Shown piece by piece: positions 23,646-35,373 of a stretch of 64,000 nt of DNA (the first letter of the stretch is position 1; every line of letters begins with the position of its first letter). The notes beneath the pieces were generated by a model that saw nothing but the letters and a program-made list of their open reading frames with translations, did not search any database and was not told the origin of the DNA. The position numbers and the translations under genes were made by a program. This DNA is from Lindgomyces ingoldianus (lineage: Eukaryota; Ascomycota; Dothideomycetes; Pleosporales; Lindgomycetaceae), in assembly GCF_010093535.1 (NCBI RefSeq), contig NW_022985170.1, positions 662,016 through 726,015 on the forward strand. Direction: 5' to 3'.

Positions 23646-24314
23646 GGTGTTGCCGCCGTATTGACGCCTGCTAAACACAGCGCATCGACCCGGGCATGGG
23701 TGAAGTGAAAGTCGATCAACAACCAGACTGGGATGCCAGAAAAGTTGCGCGGCTCGCCGGATGACGTCGGCGCACAGATCTATTAACAGCCAATCAGATG
23801 ATCTGGCTGTTCAACACCAAAGCAAGTCCCGACTGCAAGCGAGCGCTCATCATCAGGCTGCATTGAATGTAGAGTGTGTTGTAACACGGAAAGGGTAATT
23901 TAGGGCAGAGACAAGTATCCTATTAACCTTCTCTCCTGTCTTGTAAAGAGTTCTAACAATTTACATACAGTGTTGCGTGATACTTTGCAATTAACAATGG
24001 GAATAAAGTATGCAAGAAAGCATTGATTTCTTTCTACAACTATTCAGAGGAGATACATGTGTTATGCGCATCATCTGTCCATCGGTCCATTACCACATGC
24101 GCGATCAATGAGAGTTGCACTCTCATTGAAGCCGTTCATTTCCAGCGCCTGAAAATGCCTTTGAAATAAAAATTAATAAGGAAATTTTGCCTTTGTCGCA
24201 CTCCAGACCATCCATCGCTAAAGACAAGGACTGATATTTACTACCCACACACAGAAAGAGAAAGAGCTGCGAACGGGAGAGTATATCGTAGATACACATT
24301 ACAGTGGGAGAGAT
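23646..24314. other. Intergenic region
   Basis: 670 bp upstream of NCA2 and downstream of the CFEM-like gene. It holds no supportable ORF or RNA. The stretch 23880-24200 is AT-rich. Confidence 0.45.
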
Positions 24315-26279
24315 TTACAAAGCGAAGAGAGCGAGCACGACGGCCAAGAGGCCAGACGTGTATTTGATGCTGACTGACGAGGCAGCGCCAGTGAACTTAG
24401 CGGGCTCGGTGGTGGTTGCAGTCGCATTGCCACCTGGGACGATCACAGTGCCGAGGCTGCTTTGGAGAGGGTAAGCACCGGTGGTGACGGCGGGGATCGG
24501 AGCTGGAGTGCCGGGAACGAGGTTCACGGGCGCGGATTGAGTAACACCGGGTTGGCCTGGGCTGTTGGTTGTGAAGACTACCTGGGGAACGGTGACAGCG
24601 GTGGAGATGGTAGAGACAGTGCTTGAACCGGAGATTTCACTACCAGCAGAGGAACATGGGACTGTCACGGTCGTCTGGTAAATGATTGTGGTGACTGGGC
24701 CAGCTGGTTGGACACCCGTAGGCGCCGCAGTGGTCATTGGTGGAGCAGAACCAGATGGAACTACCTGCGAATACTCAGGAGTGGAGGGGTTGGTTGGGCC
24801 AAGAGGAACAGTGGATGGGCAGTTGGTGATGAGACCTGGGTTCTGGGGCACATATGACGCGCAAATACCGACAAGGTAAGAAAGAGCTTGTTGGATCTCA
24901 GCATCAGTCGACCAAGCCTTCACGCACTCGATTACGTTAGATGTAAAGTCGGCATTCTTGCAGTAGCAGTTCACGTCTGTGTTGTCCTTGCACTCCGAGT
25001 TGATCTCCAGCCAGGTGTTCATGCACTGTGGAAGAACCGATGGAGGGTTGTAAGGAGTGGAAGGACCAGTTGGCTGAGGAGAACTGGTAGTAGATTCTGG
25101 CGGGGTTGGGGGGCCAGTTGGAGTCACGGGACAGACGGTGGTGCCAACGGCGATGACTGAAGTTACGTAAACAGTTGAGGCTTGGTTTGCAGGGCAGTTG
25201 GTGACAGTATCAGCACAGCTCGTAATGGTACTGGTGACTGTGCTATAAATGATGCTGGTGGTGAGCTCTACGGTCGATGACGAGCTTTCTTGCGGTAAGG
25301 CACTTGATGAAGGAATCTCAACTGGCGAAGAGTAGACACCAGTTGACTCGACAGCAGTTGAGTAGACCAGGGTTGATTCAGGAGCTGGGGGAGTCGTCGA
25401 CTCGGGGATAGGAATAGAGCTGTTGATATAAGGAGCAGAGCTTTCAGGAACGGGCGCTGAGCTTTCTGGGGTCGGAAGTGAGGTATATGGAATTGTGCTC
25501 TCAGGTGGTTGAGTTGAGCTTTCGGGAATAGGGACTGAGGAGCTCTCAACAATCGGGACTGAAGAACTTTGGCCAATCGGGACGGACGAGCTTTCCTCAG
25601 TAGGTTGCGATGGAGTGGGTGTAGGAGTTGAGATGATAATGGTGGACGACTTGCCGCCATATCCCGGGTTGCAGTCGAAACCAATGTGATGAAGTCCAAT
25701 CTCGCATTCTCCCTTCTGCTCGTTATGATTGCCAAGGTAAACTTCAACTGACTGAGCACCTCCACACTGGGTATTCTTTACTGTTGTGCCCTCCTTCTTG
25801 CAAGGAGTGACATGTTTGCAGACACCACCGTCAGGCATTTTGTAATGCCACTCGAGATCGCAGTCGAACTCGACAGAGACTTGCATCTCAGTGATGGAGA
25901 ATCCATCCTTCCTCTTGCTGCAGTCGAAGGCAGCTGGCTTCTCCTTGGTGCAAGAGTTTTTGACGCATCTGAGGGTAGGTCAGCAAAGATCTAGGCTCCA
26001 GTCTGAATATCCTTACTTAGACCCAAATGTTCTTTTGGTGAGAGAATCTCTCTTGCCGAAGCTGTTTGCACAAGTCCAGCCTCCTCCAAAGTTGAAATCA
26101 CCATAGCCCGAGAAGCCACCGGTAGGGAGGTCACCCCAATTGAAACCCTCTTTCTGCTTGTCGCTACATTCATTGTTGTTGTACTGTGGCGTCTTGAAGT
26201 GATTGGCCTTAATATCCCAGGTTGCGGCAACCTGTTGGGCAGCCAGCCCAGAAATAAGAAGAGCGAGAGAAGTCTTCAT
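24315..26279 (-). CDS. Secreted GPI-anchored CFEM-like protein with mucin-type Ser/Thr/Pro repeats
   Basis: Exons 26279-26017 and 25968-24315 (48-nt intron) encode 638 aa. A signal peptide (1-19, ...AAQQVAA) precedes a cysteine-containing N-terminal module (about 20-170). A Pro/Ser/Thr repeat region follows, with units such as SSSVPIxE and PESSxP. A CFEM-like eight-cysteine-type module lies near 370-445, with its core DVNCYCKN and the Cys order QC, EC, NC, YC, EC, IC, NC, so one cysteine of the usual eight is not evident. A second Thr/Ser-rich stretch and a hydrophobic tail (TSGLLAVVLALFAL) typical of a GPI signal end the protein. It is probably a cell-wall or surface protein; its role is unknown. 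CFEM proteins include haem-binding and host-interaction proteins. The first module was not recognised. Confidence 0.8.
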
Positions 26280-29200
26280 GTTGCAGTAGATGCGCGATCA
26301 ATGAATGGTAAATAGTAACGAATGTCGAAGCGCAGCTTAACGATAGTATGAACAGAATGATGAAAGCAATCAAGAAGAGCAAAGATAACGAATGACTTTG
26401 ACTCTTGCAAAGCTTATAAGAGAAGGAGAAGGAAGCACTGAGCTGGTGAGCGAGCATGTGGAACAGGTCGGCGTAGCCATAGATATAGCTGGGCGACAAG
26501 CTCTTGAAACATCCCCCAAGAAACAGTCGGAACCCACGAGTCGGTAATTGGGACAGAAGTGCTCAGCCACGGACAATGGATGGGGTCCGTTGTCGCGCGC
26601 CATGTGGTTTCATCGTTAGGCCACATTCCAGTGGCCTCTCCGTAGGCAGCCGGAGGAGCATGTGGTTGTGAGGTGAGATCCAAAAAGCCATGGAGTGGAG
26701 CAGACAGGCCAGCGCCCCGAGCGGTTTCAAACGCGCTAAAACCAGAGCGCTGACCATGCCTCTTATGCAGGTACAGCGCCAATGGGTGGCGTCGAACCGC
26801 CCCTTTTCTTGCTCAGGATAAGCGTTGACCGCCTATCGGACCCAGAGAGCAAAGGGTCGAGCCTCAGTTAGATCGATCGGCAGCTCTTCGACTGGTTAAG
26901 CTCTCAAGCACACATCAAGCGGCAAAAAGCCACTCTTTTACACGAGCTTAGTGTCGAGACACATCTGAGGTCTTAACGCTGATGGCTGAAATGTGGTTGA
27001 GTTTCTGATGCCAGTGCAAATGCAGATGTTTCAGTCAAGCTCGTTGCGAGGCTCCGGTTGAGCTACCGAGTCTCCTCTTTTGTGCTCCGCTGTCAGAACA
27101 TGCCCAGGTGGGAACTGGACTGCCTTTTTGGGTAGACAACCCTGGGATCCTCCCGCACCCACTCCCGTTTGAACCCAAAGCTTCCCGACCTGTCAAGAGC
27201 ACAAGCACCTAAAATAGCTGCAAGGGTGGTGTTTCATCCATTCTCACCGTTCCACTAGCGGCATGCGGAAGACTAACTAAGCGCCTCGCCGGTGCAAGAA
27301 AACCCTCCAAACTCTAAGACGTAGTCGCAACTCCTTTCCCCTTTCAAGACTGCGGTGGGCCGAGACGGTCCTACAAGTACAATGCAGGTTCGAAAGCCGA
27401 TCACAAACGGATTGTCTTAACATCAAGACAGAACTATTCCAGCCTGCACCGCGCCGCAAGGAATCGTGGTGTTCCGATTTCCGTCTTACTCGTTAACAGA
27501 ACACGAACGGAGAACCGAATTTCTGCAGCCACGTTCCTTCTCCCGAATCATGTTCGGTTTGTGATGAGGTGAGGCAGGTAGAAGTCCGCTCGCACAGCAT
27601 GCACGTGTTCTTTGGGTGGCCAAAGATGGACACCAGGGTTCCTTCTTCGGACGTGTGCCACAAGGACATGGCTCGCGAACTGCAGGCTCATCAAACAAGG
27701 CTTGCATGCTACCCCCAATCTACAACTGACGTCCGCTAAATAGAGGAGGTGGCTGTGTCAAAAAGCAGACCCCTAGGCTTGTTGGGGATCTATCCGGGGC
27801 TAGAAGGAACTCCGTGGGTAAACGTTGCAGCTGCAACGGACTGCGCAGTTGTGAAGACCATTCCTGCCGGAGTCGAAGCAGGCCAAAGGACGAAAAGCAC
27901 ATCTCGGATATCCGCACATTGACCTTTGATCGGCTTGACAGACCAGTAAAGTAAACAGACATATTTCCTCACGTTCTCTTACAGCGTGCTATCGTACAAC
28001 GTAGAACTTAACCAGAGTGGAGTCAAATTGTTAAACCTCTTATTGGAATAAAGACGAGAGTTAGTAGAGTGCGCATTTCTGTCCTAAAATACCCTGTCGT
28101 GTTCCATGTTAGCTGAAAAAAGATGCAGAAGTTCACTTTGCTTCTCTGAGAACTTGTTCGGCGAATAACTCTCGTTGCGACAACCATGGAGGTCAACCAT
28201 GACACCTCTCCGTTTCAGAACTTACCTAAATCTAGGTCACCAGGGATACAGGATTAGCAAGAATTGCTGCTCGTCAAGGAACTGTAGATTTCAGCATGCA
28301 CTGAGTGGGGCTAAAGAAGATCAGAAGGACCGCATAGAGGGATCAATGTCATGCGCGCTCTTCATTGGTATAAGTCTGTTTGACAAGGTTGAGAAACCAA
28401 CTACTTGTTGGGGTGAACAGGCTCATGACGTAACCCTGAATATCTTGGAAATCTCGCGGCGAGAGGTTGGTCGACGCCTCCTAGATTTTAGTAGCCCATT
28501 GTATTGCTAAGGTTGCTTTCAAGGTTTCTAGGGGATTGGACAGCCAATTGCCACATGCCACGGAGCCTAGCCAAGATAGATTTGATCTATCAACACTCTT
28601 GCTGGAATTTTCAGGGATGCAAAGGGATGCCAAACTCTGTCGCAGATCAGATCAGTTTTAAGTTCCGTCGCGAGTGATAATAAGGAGCATAGGGTTCTCG
28701 CTCGGGTTTTGGTGATCCGGATGAAGCACTTCGTTTGTGGCTTCATAGATGGGCATCGATGTCGGCTCAAGAGGCGTGAGCCAGTATGTCGGTCAGAACG
28801 GGTGTTAGTAATTCGACAGGAGTATGAGTTATTGAGGGGTGAAGAGTGATAGAAAGATGAAATCGGCCATTGGGCTCCTAAGAAAACGTGCCAAGCAGCC
28901 AAGGCGCTAAATATACCTAAACCCTATGGTTTTCTCAGCCTCTTCTGTGGCCTTTCTCACAACGTCCTTCACCGACGCGACATTCATCACCTATCTCAAG
29001 CAACTGTTAGCTAGGACTTTCGCCTGGCTTTACTCAGCGATACTCAATCATTCCTACATCACCATCTATGGGCTCCCCCTCTGGCACAGCAACCACCGAC
29101 ACCCCTCGCGCCTCCCTTCTAGCCGTCAGCGCAGTTCCAAACATCGTTTTGGCTTTCGGCCTCTCTAAGACTGACGCGAGCTTCGCGTCGCTGGTTTGGT

Positions 29201-29392
29201 GTGTAGCAGTGGGAGGTCCGCCTTGACTGGGCGGACGGTAAACTTCAAGTTTTACAAGAAGAGGCTGGACGTGCGTCATTTCCCGAACCCCTCGGGTATG
29301 CTAGTGCTGACGAAGTAACAGTAGTATTAAATCGACTTCACGATATTCGACGGGCAAATCACGTTTTGCAAATCTTCTAGAAATTCAGAGCT
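26280..29392. other. 3.1-kb divergent non-coding region
   Basis: It lies between the starts of the CFEM-like gene (leftward) and the AGC kinase gene (rightward). The longest frames (26782-26414 minus, 28175-28510 plus, 28902-28567 minus) are 110-122 codons, have no recognisable domain and overlap chance frames on the other strand. I found no tRNA, transposase or repeat. It may be long regulatory DNA or contain unrecognised non-coding transcripts. Confidence 0.4.
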
Positions 29393-31168
29393 ATGGCGCT
29401 CTTCACTTTCGACCAAGACGATGCCCATCTTGTGGGAGGGCAAACAAAGCAAGGCCTCCACTACGCAACAGCCAGGGCGGAAATGATCACAGACGGAGCC
29501 AAAGGGATGGATATTGATGCGCCAAAGGACCCAAAACCGGTGTTGGGAACTCCGCCCATCAATATTGCCTCCCCGCTTCCTAAGCGTCTTTTACAGTCCC
29601 CCCCACATATGAAGCAACAGTCCGTTACTAATAAACTAGACTTCGATATAGTGAGGAACAAAGCACAGAAAAAGAAGAAAAAGAAACGGGCAATGAAGCC
29701 CGGCGCACCTGCCACAAACACCATCCGAGGGTTTCAGACGCCTGTAACGTCTTGTGGAGAAGAGTCCGATTTCTCAGTCGCCACAACCCCACGTCTCGGA
29801 CCTACCCTTTCTGGATTTCCAAGTGTCACAAGCAGCCCAGCATTGAGACCATCGTCAGCAGCCGGAGGAATAAGCGCGCTTAAGCAGCAGCTCGAAGCAC
29901 TTAATCTCGGTCCCAGACTCGTTTCCCCCGGCAAAGGGTCCTTGGTTGGTCCGCTTAGGTCAGGTATCTCTAGCAATGCCAGTATCTCCGGACTTGATAG
30001 TGACAGCGACCGAACCGAAATGGAGAGCTACGAAGTCAACCTAGAAAATGACTTTGTTAGCCCAGACGTTGCGTCAAAATCGACTTTGACTCCAGATGGG
30101 ATCGATCGGAGAAACTCGAGCATGCGAAAGATGACTGCGGAAGATTTTGACCCCCTGACATGTCTCGGAAAAGGTAGCTACGGAACTGTTTTGCTGGTCA
30201 GACAACATGCAACTGGCCGTCTCTTTGCGCAAAAACAGTTTCGTAAGGCATCCCTCACAGTGCACAAGAAGCTCATTGAACAGACCAAGACCGAGCGCGC
30301 GATTCTTGAGAGTGTCAATCGCCACCCGTTCGTTGTGAAGCTGTACTACGCATTTCAAGACCATGAGAAGCTTTACCTCATACTCGAGTATGCTCAAGGC
30401 GGTGAACTTTTTCACCATCTTGCTAGCGAGCGAATGTTCCCTGAAGACACGGTAGCCTTTTACATGGCGGAGATGGTACTCGCGCTTGATCACTTGCACC
30501 GCACCGTCGGTGTCATTTACAGAGACTTGAAGCCTGAAAACTGCCTCTTGGACTCAGAAGGTCATCTGCTCCTCACCGACTTTGGGCTCAGCAAAGTCGC
30601 CGTGGACGACGACACTACATCCCACTCGTTCCTTGGTACGGTCGAGTACATGGCGCCTGAAGTCATTCTGGGAGCCGAGTACGGCATGGCTGTGGACTGG
30701 TGGTCCTTCGGTGCGCTTGGCTTTGATCTCCTGACCGGCTCACCCCCATTTACCGGAAACAACCATGCCAAGACTCAAGAGAAGATCGTCAAGCAGAAGC
30801 TCGTCCTCCCCTACTACCTTGGTCCTGACGCCAAAGATCTACTTACGCGTTTGCTTCGCAAAGAGCCTAAGAAACGACTAGGCGCCAACATGCCCAAGGA
30901 TCTTCAGACTATCAAATCCCATCGCTTCTTCAGAAAGATCAACTGGAAAAAGCTAGAGGCAAGAGAACTTGAGCCGCCAATTCAACCACTTATCACGGAT
31001 CCAGAGCTTGCGGAGAACTTCGCGACTGAGTTTACAGACTTAGCTTTGAGCCCCGTGGCTACGAAGAAAGGCTTCGACGAGTTTATATTGGCTGAACAGG
31101 ATCCCTTTGGAGGCTTTAGCTTTGTTGCTAGCCAAAGTCTGCTCGAGGGTGGTGAGTGGGATTGCTGA
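29393..31168 (+). CDS. AGC-family Ser/Thr kinase, S6K-like (YPK3/Psk1 type)
   Basis: An intronless 591-aa frame. Residues 1-240 are a disordered Ser/Pro-rich tail with a lysine run (93-98, possible nuclear signal). The kinase domain starts at about 250: glycine loop GKGSYGTV (259-266), ATP lysine K281 in FAQKQF, catalytic YRDLKPEN (D378), DFG (396-398) and activation loop [12 protein letters not shown] (T416). The AGC C-tail has a turn-motif-like [13 protein letters not shown] and ends with the hydrophobic motif FGGFSF, as in kinases switched by TORC1/TORC2 and PDK1. Layout and the [11 protein letters not shown] segment fit the Psk1/YPK3 ribosomal-S6-kinase branch, so this kinase may act downstream of the TOR gene in the same window. 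That link is inferred from the family. Confidence 0.85.
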   Translation: MALFTFDQDDAHLVGGQTKQGLHYATARAEMITDGAKGMDIDAPKDPKPVLGTPPINIASPLPKRLLQSPPHMKQQSVTNKLDFDIVRNKAQKKKKKKRAMKPGAPATNTIRGFQTPVTSCGEESDFSVATTPRLGPTLSGFPSVTSSPALRPSSAAGGISALKQQLEALNLGPRLVSPGKGSLVGPLRSGISSNASISGLDSDSDRTEMESYEVNLENDFVSPDVASKSTLTPDGIDRRNSSMRKMTAEDFDPLTCLGKGSYGTVLLVRQHATGRLFAQKQFRKASLTVHKKLIEQTKTERAILESVNRHPFVVKLYYAFQDHEKLYLILEYAQGGELFHHLASERMFPEDTVAFYMAEMVLALDHLHRTVGVIYRDLKPENCLLDSEGHLLLTDFGLSKVAVDDDTTSHSFLGTVEYMAPEVILGAEYGMAVDWWSFGALGFDLLTGSPPFTGNNHAKTQEKIVKQKLVLPYYLGPDAKDLLTRLLRKEPKKRLGANMPKDLQTIKSHRFFRKINWKKLEARELEPPIQPLITDPELAENFATEFTDLALSPVATKKGFDEFILAEQDPFGGFSFVASQSLLEGGEWDC

Positions 31169-34161
31169 TGATAGAAGATGACAGTTGGCTGTTGGGTACA
31201 ACCTAGCCAATAAATGGAGTAGTTTCTTGTTCATACTTTATCGCCTGGAGTGTTGCATTTTCCGTTTTTGTTATTCTCTATTGTTTAGTTTTTGGTGTCA
31301 TGATGCATCCTAGTAGAAAGACTAGCTACGAACCGGAAACTACTGATTATCATACATTCGTAGCTTCTAGTTCTCAGCTTAGGACTCCATAAAATCATAC
31401 GTAAAGGGGTTTTATATGATTTGTGCCAAGGTAGTGTGCAAGACTATGTCATGATCTACTGCTCGGTCTAGTCCCCCGCGATGACACTTTGATGAAACCA
31501 GAGGTTTGAAAACGAGGTCCAAATTTACGTGCTAATTCTAAGATGTTGTGCTTGCTGTGTTCTTATGAAAGTGGCTTGGTTTAGTTTGCCGCGTTTGGTC
31601 CCATGGGATTCTTGGGATTCTTGGGATTCTTGGGTATTTGCTTGCTTTTAGTCCTGCATTCTGCGAACAGAAGGATCAAAGACAATGCTACAGACTTGCA
31701 GTCCTCTCTTTGATTCATTGTATGCATTGAGTGGGTAGCTTGAAGCCCTGTTCGAAAGTGTGATTGGCTTGGTGATTAAGCGAATAGGTTTCCCGAACCG
31801 CTGGCGCGGGGAATGTTCTAGTTGCGATAGCGCATACTTGGTTCAGGCATGGGGTAATGGTCAGTGACGGCGGGTGATGGCGGGTGATGGCGGTTGAGAG
31901 CGCGGTGAATCAAGTGCGGTTGGTTCTAGGCTGATAGTCCGCATCTGGTGTGTGTAGTAGTGCGCACTAGGCGAAGATTCGTAGGATAGGTTAGTGATCG
32001 ATGCCGGTGGTTGACTTGGTGCTAGTCGTGGCTGGGTGGTTCTGGTAAAAGGAAGTATTGGAAGAGGGCGGTTGGCCGCACAGACCCAGGTAGTATTGCG
32101 CAGTTTATCAAGACTCGTCGATTCTGATATAGGGCATGGTTCGGAGAGGTTGAATGACCCGACGGTAGGTAGTGTGTACTTGATGGGGTGTTGATGACCC
32201 AGGGGTGGAGCAGTGCTGGAAGAGATGATAGAACTTGTTGAGACGCGACGTTTATTCTAAGCAGGGCGTGTAGGGGGCCCAGAGCGCGAATAGGATGGGT
32301 CCTATTGCGTGAGAAGCGACCAGAAGCCAACTTTCGCGACTTACTAAACTTGAGAGCACAAGGGGGCTACACAACACAGGATGCAGCTCCATGGGGATGA
32401 AGGCGGCGCAGCAGGGCTAGGAAAAGCTCGTTGATGCTTTGCAAATATCGAGAATGGATCGAAAGAGCTCGGGAATGGACATAACTCAACCAAAGAGCCT
32501 ACCAGCATGGAGTGTGAAGGCGAAAGGTGTTACCTGGCGAGGGATTCTTGGGAAGTTTCCTCATATCCATGGACTACTCAATGTGGTATAGCGGCCGACC
32601 GAACAGGGAACGTTGCAGCAGGTATGCGGGCTGCGGTTGAATCAACTCCCTACCGACCTACCCTCATGAATTTTGAGCACTACTCTGTCTTTCCATCAGC
32701 TTGCGCATGCTGTTCGATATTCTCAATGATTGATAATGATGACGATACTTCGAATCCTGACTTTCCTAAGCTCTAGTCGAAACGTGGACGTGGATGCGAG
32801 AGTTTGATGGGGTTGTGTGGGCAGTCGCTCGGGCGGCTATGTGCGTAGTAGATGCGCTGGCTAGACGTAAGGTGCGTGGAGGGGCCTCCAGGACTCATCG
32901 AGAGGGAAGCGCAAGAGAATATGAGTATTGTTGGCGCAACTCCCTTTCACCCTTACAGGGTTTTCACACCGGTACGCGCTCATTGTCTCCCTGTTCCTTT
33001 CACGCATAGCGATGGGTGTCCCAGGTATTCTCCTCGAGATGATAGGCGTATGCCTAAGGTGCAAGGCCACAGGTGCCTGGGAGCTTAGAGCTTGTAGGAC
33101 AATAACGGCATTGTGTAAAGGCTCTCGTTATATTCTCAAGAAAACGATTGACTGCGCGATGTGTCGAGTGTGAGCAGGGCTAGCAGAGTGTGATTGGAGA
33201 AAGGTCAAGCGGAACGAGGGGGAGCAATAGTGGTAAAGGCTGCCTATCATAGGAGTTCCGATTTACAAGTAGCCGCACCGCGGTTAGCTTCGAGAGTTGC
33301 AATAGATATGAAGAGCTGGAAGCATTGGGAGGTTATCGAGGAGCCTACAAAGGGTGGAGATATAGGAACCCTGATACTCGTTCCACTAAGGCGTGTACCA
33401 CTGCCTTCTCGGTGGAGCAGTCCAGCCTATCAAGGCAAGGATATTTGAGACTCGCATACATGGTCACATCAGTACAGGACTTGGCCAGCTTGCGCTTTGT
33501 CCATATGCCGGGGATAGTGCAATGGTATAAATGGCCATATCACTCTATTATCCACGCTGTAGTAGCATCACGAAACCCATCTGATCGAGACGCAACTGCG
33601 GCGGAGAAGGTCACGGGAGGTATTCCGACAGCAAAATGTTTGACACAGGCTGACTTCCAGCATAGGATCACCTCATGAGACACGGCCAAAATTGGTGAGC
33701 AACGAAAAGTGAGAAGAGAAAATGGACGTAAAAAGAAATTTTGATTATTAGGAGAGAGGTCAACTAAGGGAAGTCTGCCAAAAAAAAAAAAAATTTGTGG
33801 CAAGGAAGAAAGGGGAACTTTTCTCATGATACCTCGTCGTCACGTGGGCCATCTCATCAGGTGCTCTTGCCACGACAACTATGGTACGAGAGTGGCAACG
33901 GTTCCGTCTTCCCGAGGCCACAGTAGCCCATAACGAGTGTCATCTTTTCAGATTCTCTTCTCACGTTCAATGCGACAGCGCACAGCTGGAGCTGTTGCGC
34001 AGCCCCAATCGACCACAAGCTCTCGCAATTCACAGTGTCAGTGACCAACATCATTTTGCCCCAAATTTTCCTGCTCATTTGATGTTTAGTCAACGCTCCA
34101 TGGAATCCGGCTGGTCCGGTTGGAAATAGATGGCATGGCTCCCAGCCACGATCGTCCTTAT
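31169..34161. other. 3-kb gene-poor region
   Basis: No frame shows a recognisable product. Short tandem repeats occur: a 9-bp unit (GGGATTCTT, three copies near 31606-31633), a (GGCGGGTGAT)-like unit near 31868-31890, and an A run at 33779-33793. The stretch looks like degenerate intergenic DNA bordering the transposon-rich block to the right. Confidence 0.4.
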
Positions 34162-35373
34162 TCAAACCTCCACAAAACAGTCGCCTTCTCTTACTTCCTC
34201 TTCGTCATCTTCTAGTTCCCGGGCCTCTTCGCTGCAAGTATGCAGGAGTTTGTTGAGCTTCTTTCGGTCATCATGATGAGGGTTATCATCGATCAGCTGG
34301 AGAGCCTCCTTCCCTTTCTCGAGTGCCGCAAGTATATCGGAAGAAGTCCTCGTCCGCCTGTAACGCACGTATAACGCACCAGCGAGCCGAGAGAGAATCT
34401 GAGGGAGACATGCCGCATTACCAGTTCTGGCGGAAGCCTCTGCCTTTTCCAAGGTCTCAATTGTGTCCTCAATCCACTTTATCTCCTCCAAGGATTCGTA
34501 TCGGGCATTCAATGCAATAGCTCGATTCACTAGCCTAGTGGGAAGCTTCGGGTCATCCTGGGCTGTCCTGTCTACTGCACTCTTCGAAAGCTTCAACGAT
34601 TCTTCCAAGTCCTCCGGTACCTTGTCCCTCTCGTATTTGGACAAGTACATAGTGGAGAGATCGTTTTGTATCGTTGCAGTGTTTGTGCCCGCAGTAGTCA
34701 ACGCCTCCCTAGCTTTTCTGATCGCATCCTCAATATCCTCCACGGACCCTTCTTCCTCATATCTGGTGCAGAGGCAATTTGCTTGGTTCATCAGGATGAT
34801 CGATCGCAAAGATGATCCTTCTGTAAGGGCTTCCAAAGCTTCTTCATAGATGTCAATGGCATCGTCAAGATCCTTCTTCTCTCCGAACCTTTCGAAACGA
34901 ACTGAGAGCCGACTTCCCTGGATTGCGCACCATTGCGCCGCCTTAGAGTAGCCTGGGGGGTTATTTTGCGTGGCCTGTTTGCCAAGAACCCCGGCTGTAC
35001 CGCTTAGAGATTTGGCGGCGTCACGGTCGCTGCTGTTGCGAGTTAACCCATACTTCGAGTAGTAAAGGTCGGCGAGGCGGTCGTGATGCACAGCTTGGAA
35101 CGCTGGGTGTTGGTCCTCCTGTGAAGCGGCTAAGTTAAGTGCGATTTCCGATTGTCTGATTGCAGCTTCTATTCCTTCCAGAGTCGTCGGATTCTCATGA
35201 GCTTCTAGTTTATGCGTCAAGACATGTCTGGCAAAGAACCAAATGACACAGGAGCCGAGACGTGGGTGACGAGCGCCACTTACGGTTACGCGATGAAGAT
35301 ATCTGGTGAGGAACTGAAGCCATATCTCCCGTTTGAGGACTTCTCTTCGTGAACCAAATGTTGCTATGTTCAA
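34162..35373 (-). CDS. Tetratricopeptide-repeat (TPR) protein of unknown function
   Basis: An open frame of 403 aa. From residue about 70 it consists of helical repeats of about 45 residues. Recognisable units include GIEAAIRQSEIAL, KKDLDDAIDIYEEALEAL, VEDIEDAIRKAREAL, PEDLEESLKLSKSAV and WIEDTIETLEKAEA, each preceded by LxxRYE/FERxGE-type helices. This is the fungal TPR pattern also seen in the C-terminal halves of CHAT- or NB-ARC-containing proteins, but no nuclease, ATPase or protease domain is in frame. The C-terminus is very acidic (ELEDDEEEVREGD). The N-terminal 60 residues look unlike TPR and may be wrong: a GTAAGT donor near 35284 could mark an intron, but I could not join it in frame to an upstream exon. 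It may be a fragment of a larger lost gene. Confidence 0.6.
   Translation of the reverse strand: MNIATFGSRREVLKREIWLQFLTRYLHRVTVSGARHPRLGSCVIWFFARHVLTHKLEAHENPTTLEGIEAAIRQSEIALNLAASQEDQHPAFQAVHHDRLADLYYSKYGLTRNSSDRDAAKSLSGTAGVLGKQATQNNPPGYSKAAQWCAIQGSRLSVRFERFGEKKDLDDAIDIYEEALEALTEGSSLRSIILMNQANCLCTRYEEEGSVEDIEDAIRKAREALTTAGTNTATIQNDLSTMYLSKYERDKVPEDLEESLKLSKSAVDRTAQDDPKLPTRLVNRAIALNARYESLEEIKWIEDTIETLEKAEASARTGNAACLPQILSRLAGALYVRYRRTRTSSDILAALEKGKEALQLIDDNPHHDDRKKLNKLLHTCSEEARELEDDEEEVREGDCFVEV

Noticed and set aside
25268..25765. 165-codon second frame inside the CFEM-like gene
   Set aside because: Out-of-frame shadow of the Ser/Pro repeat region.
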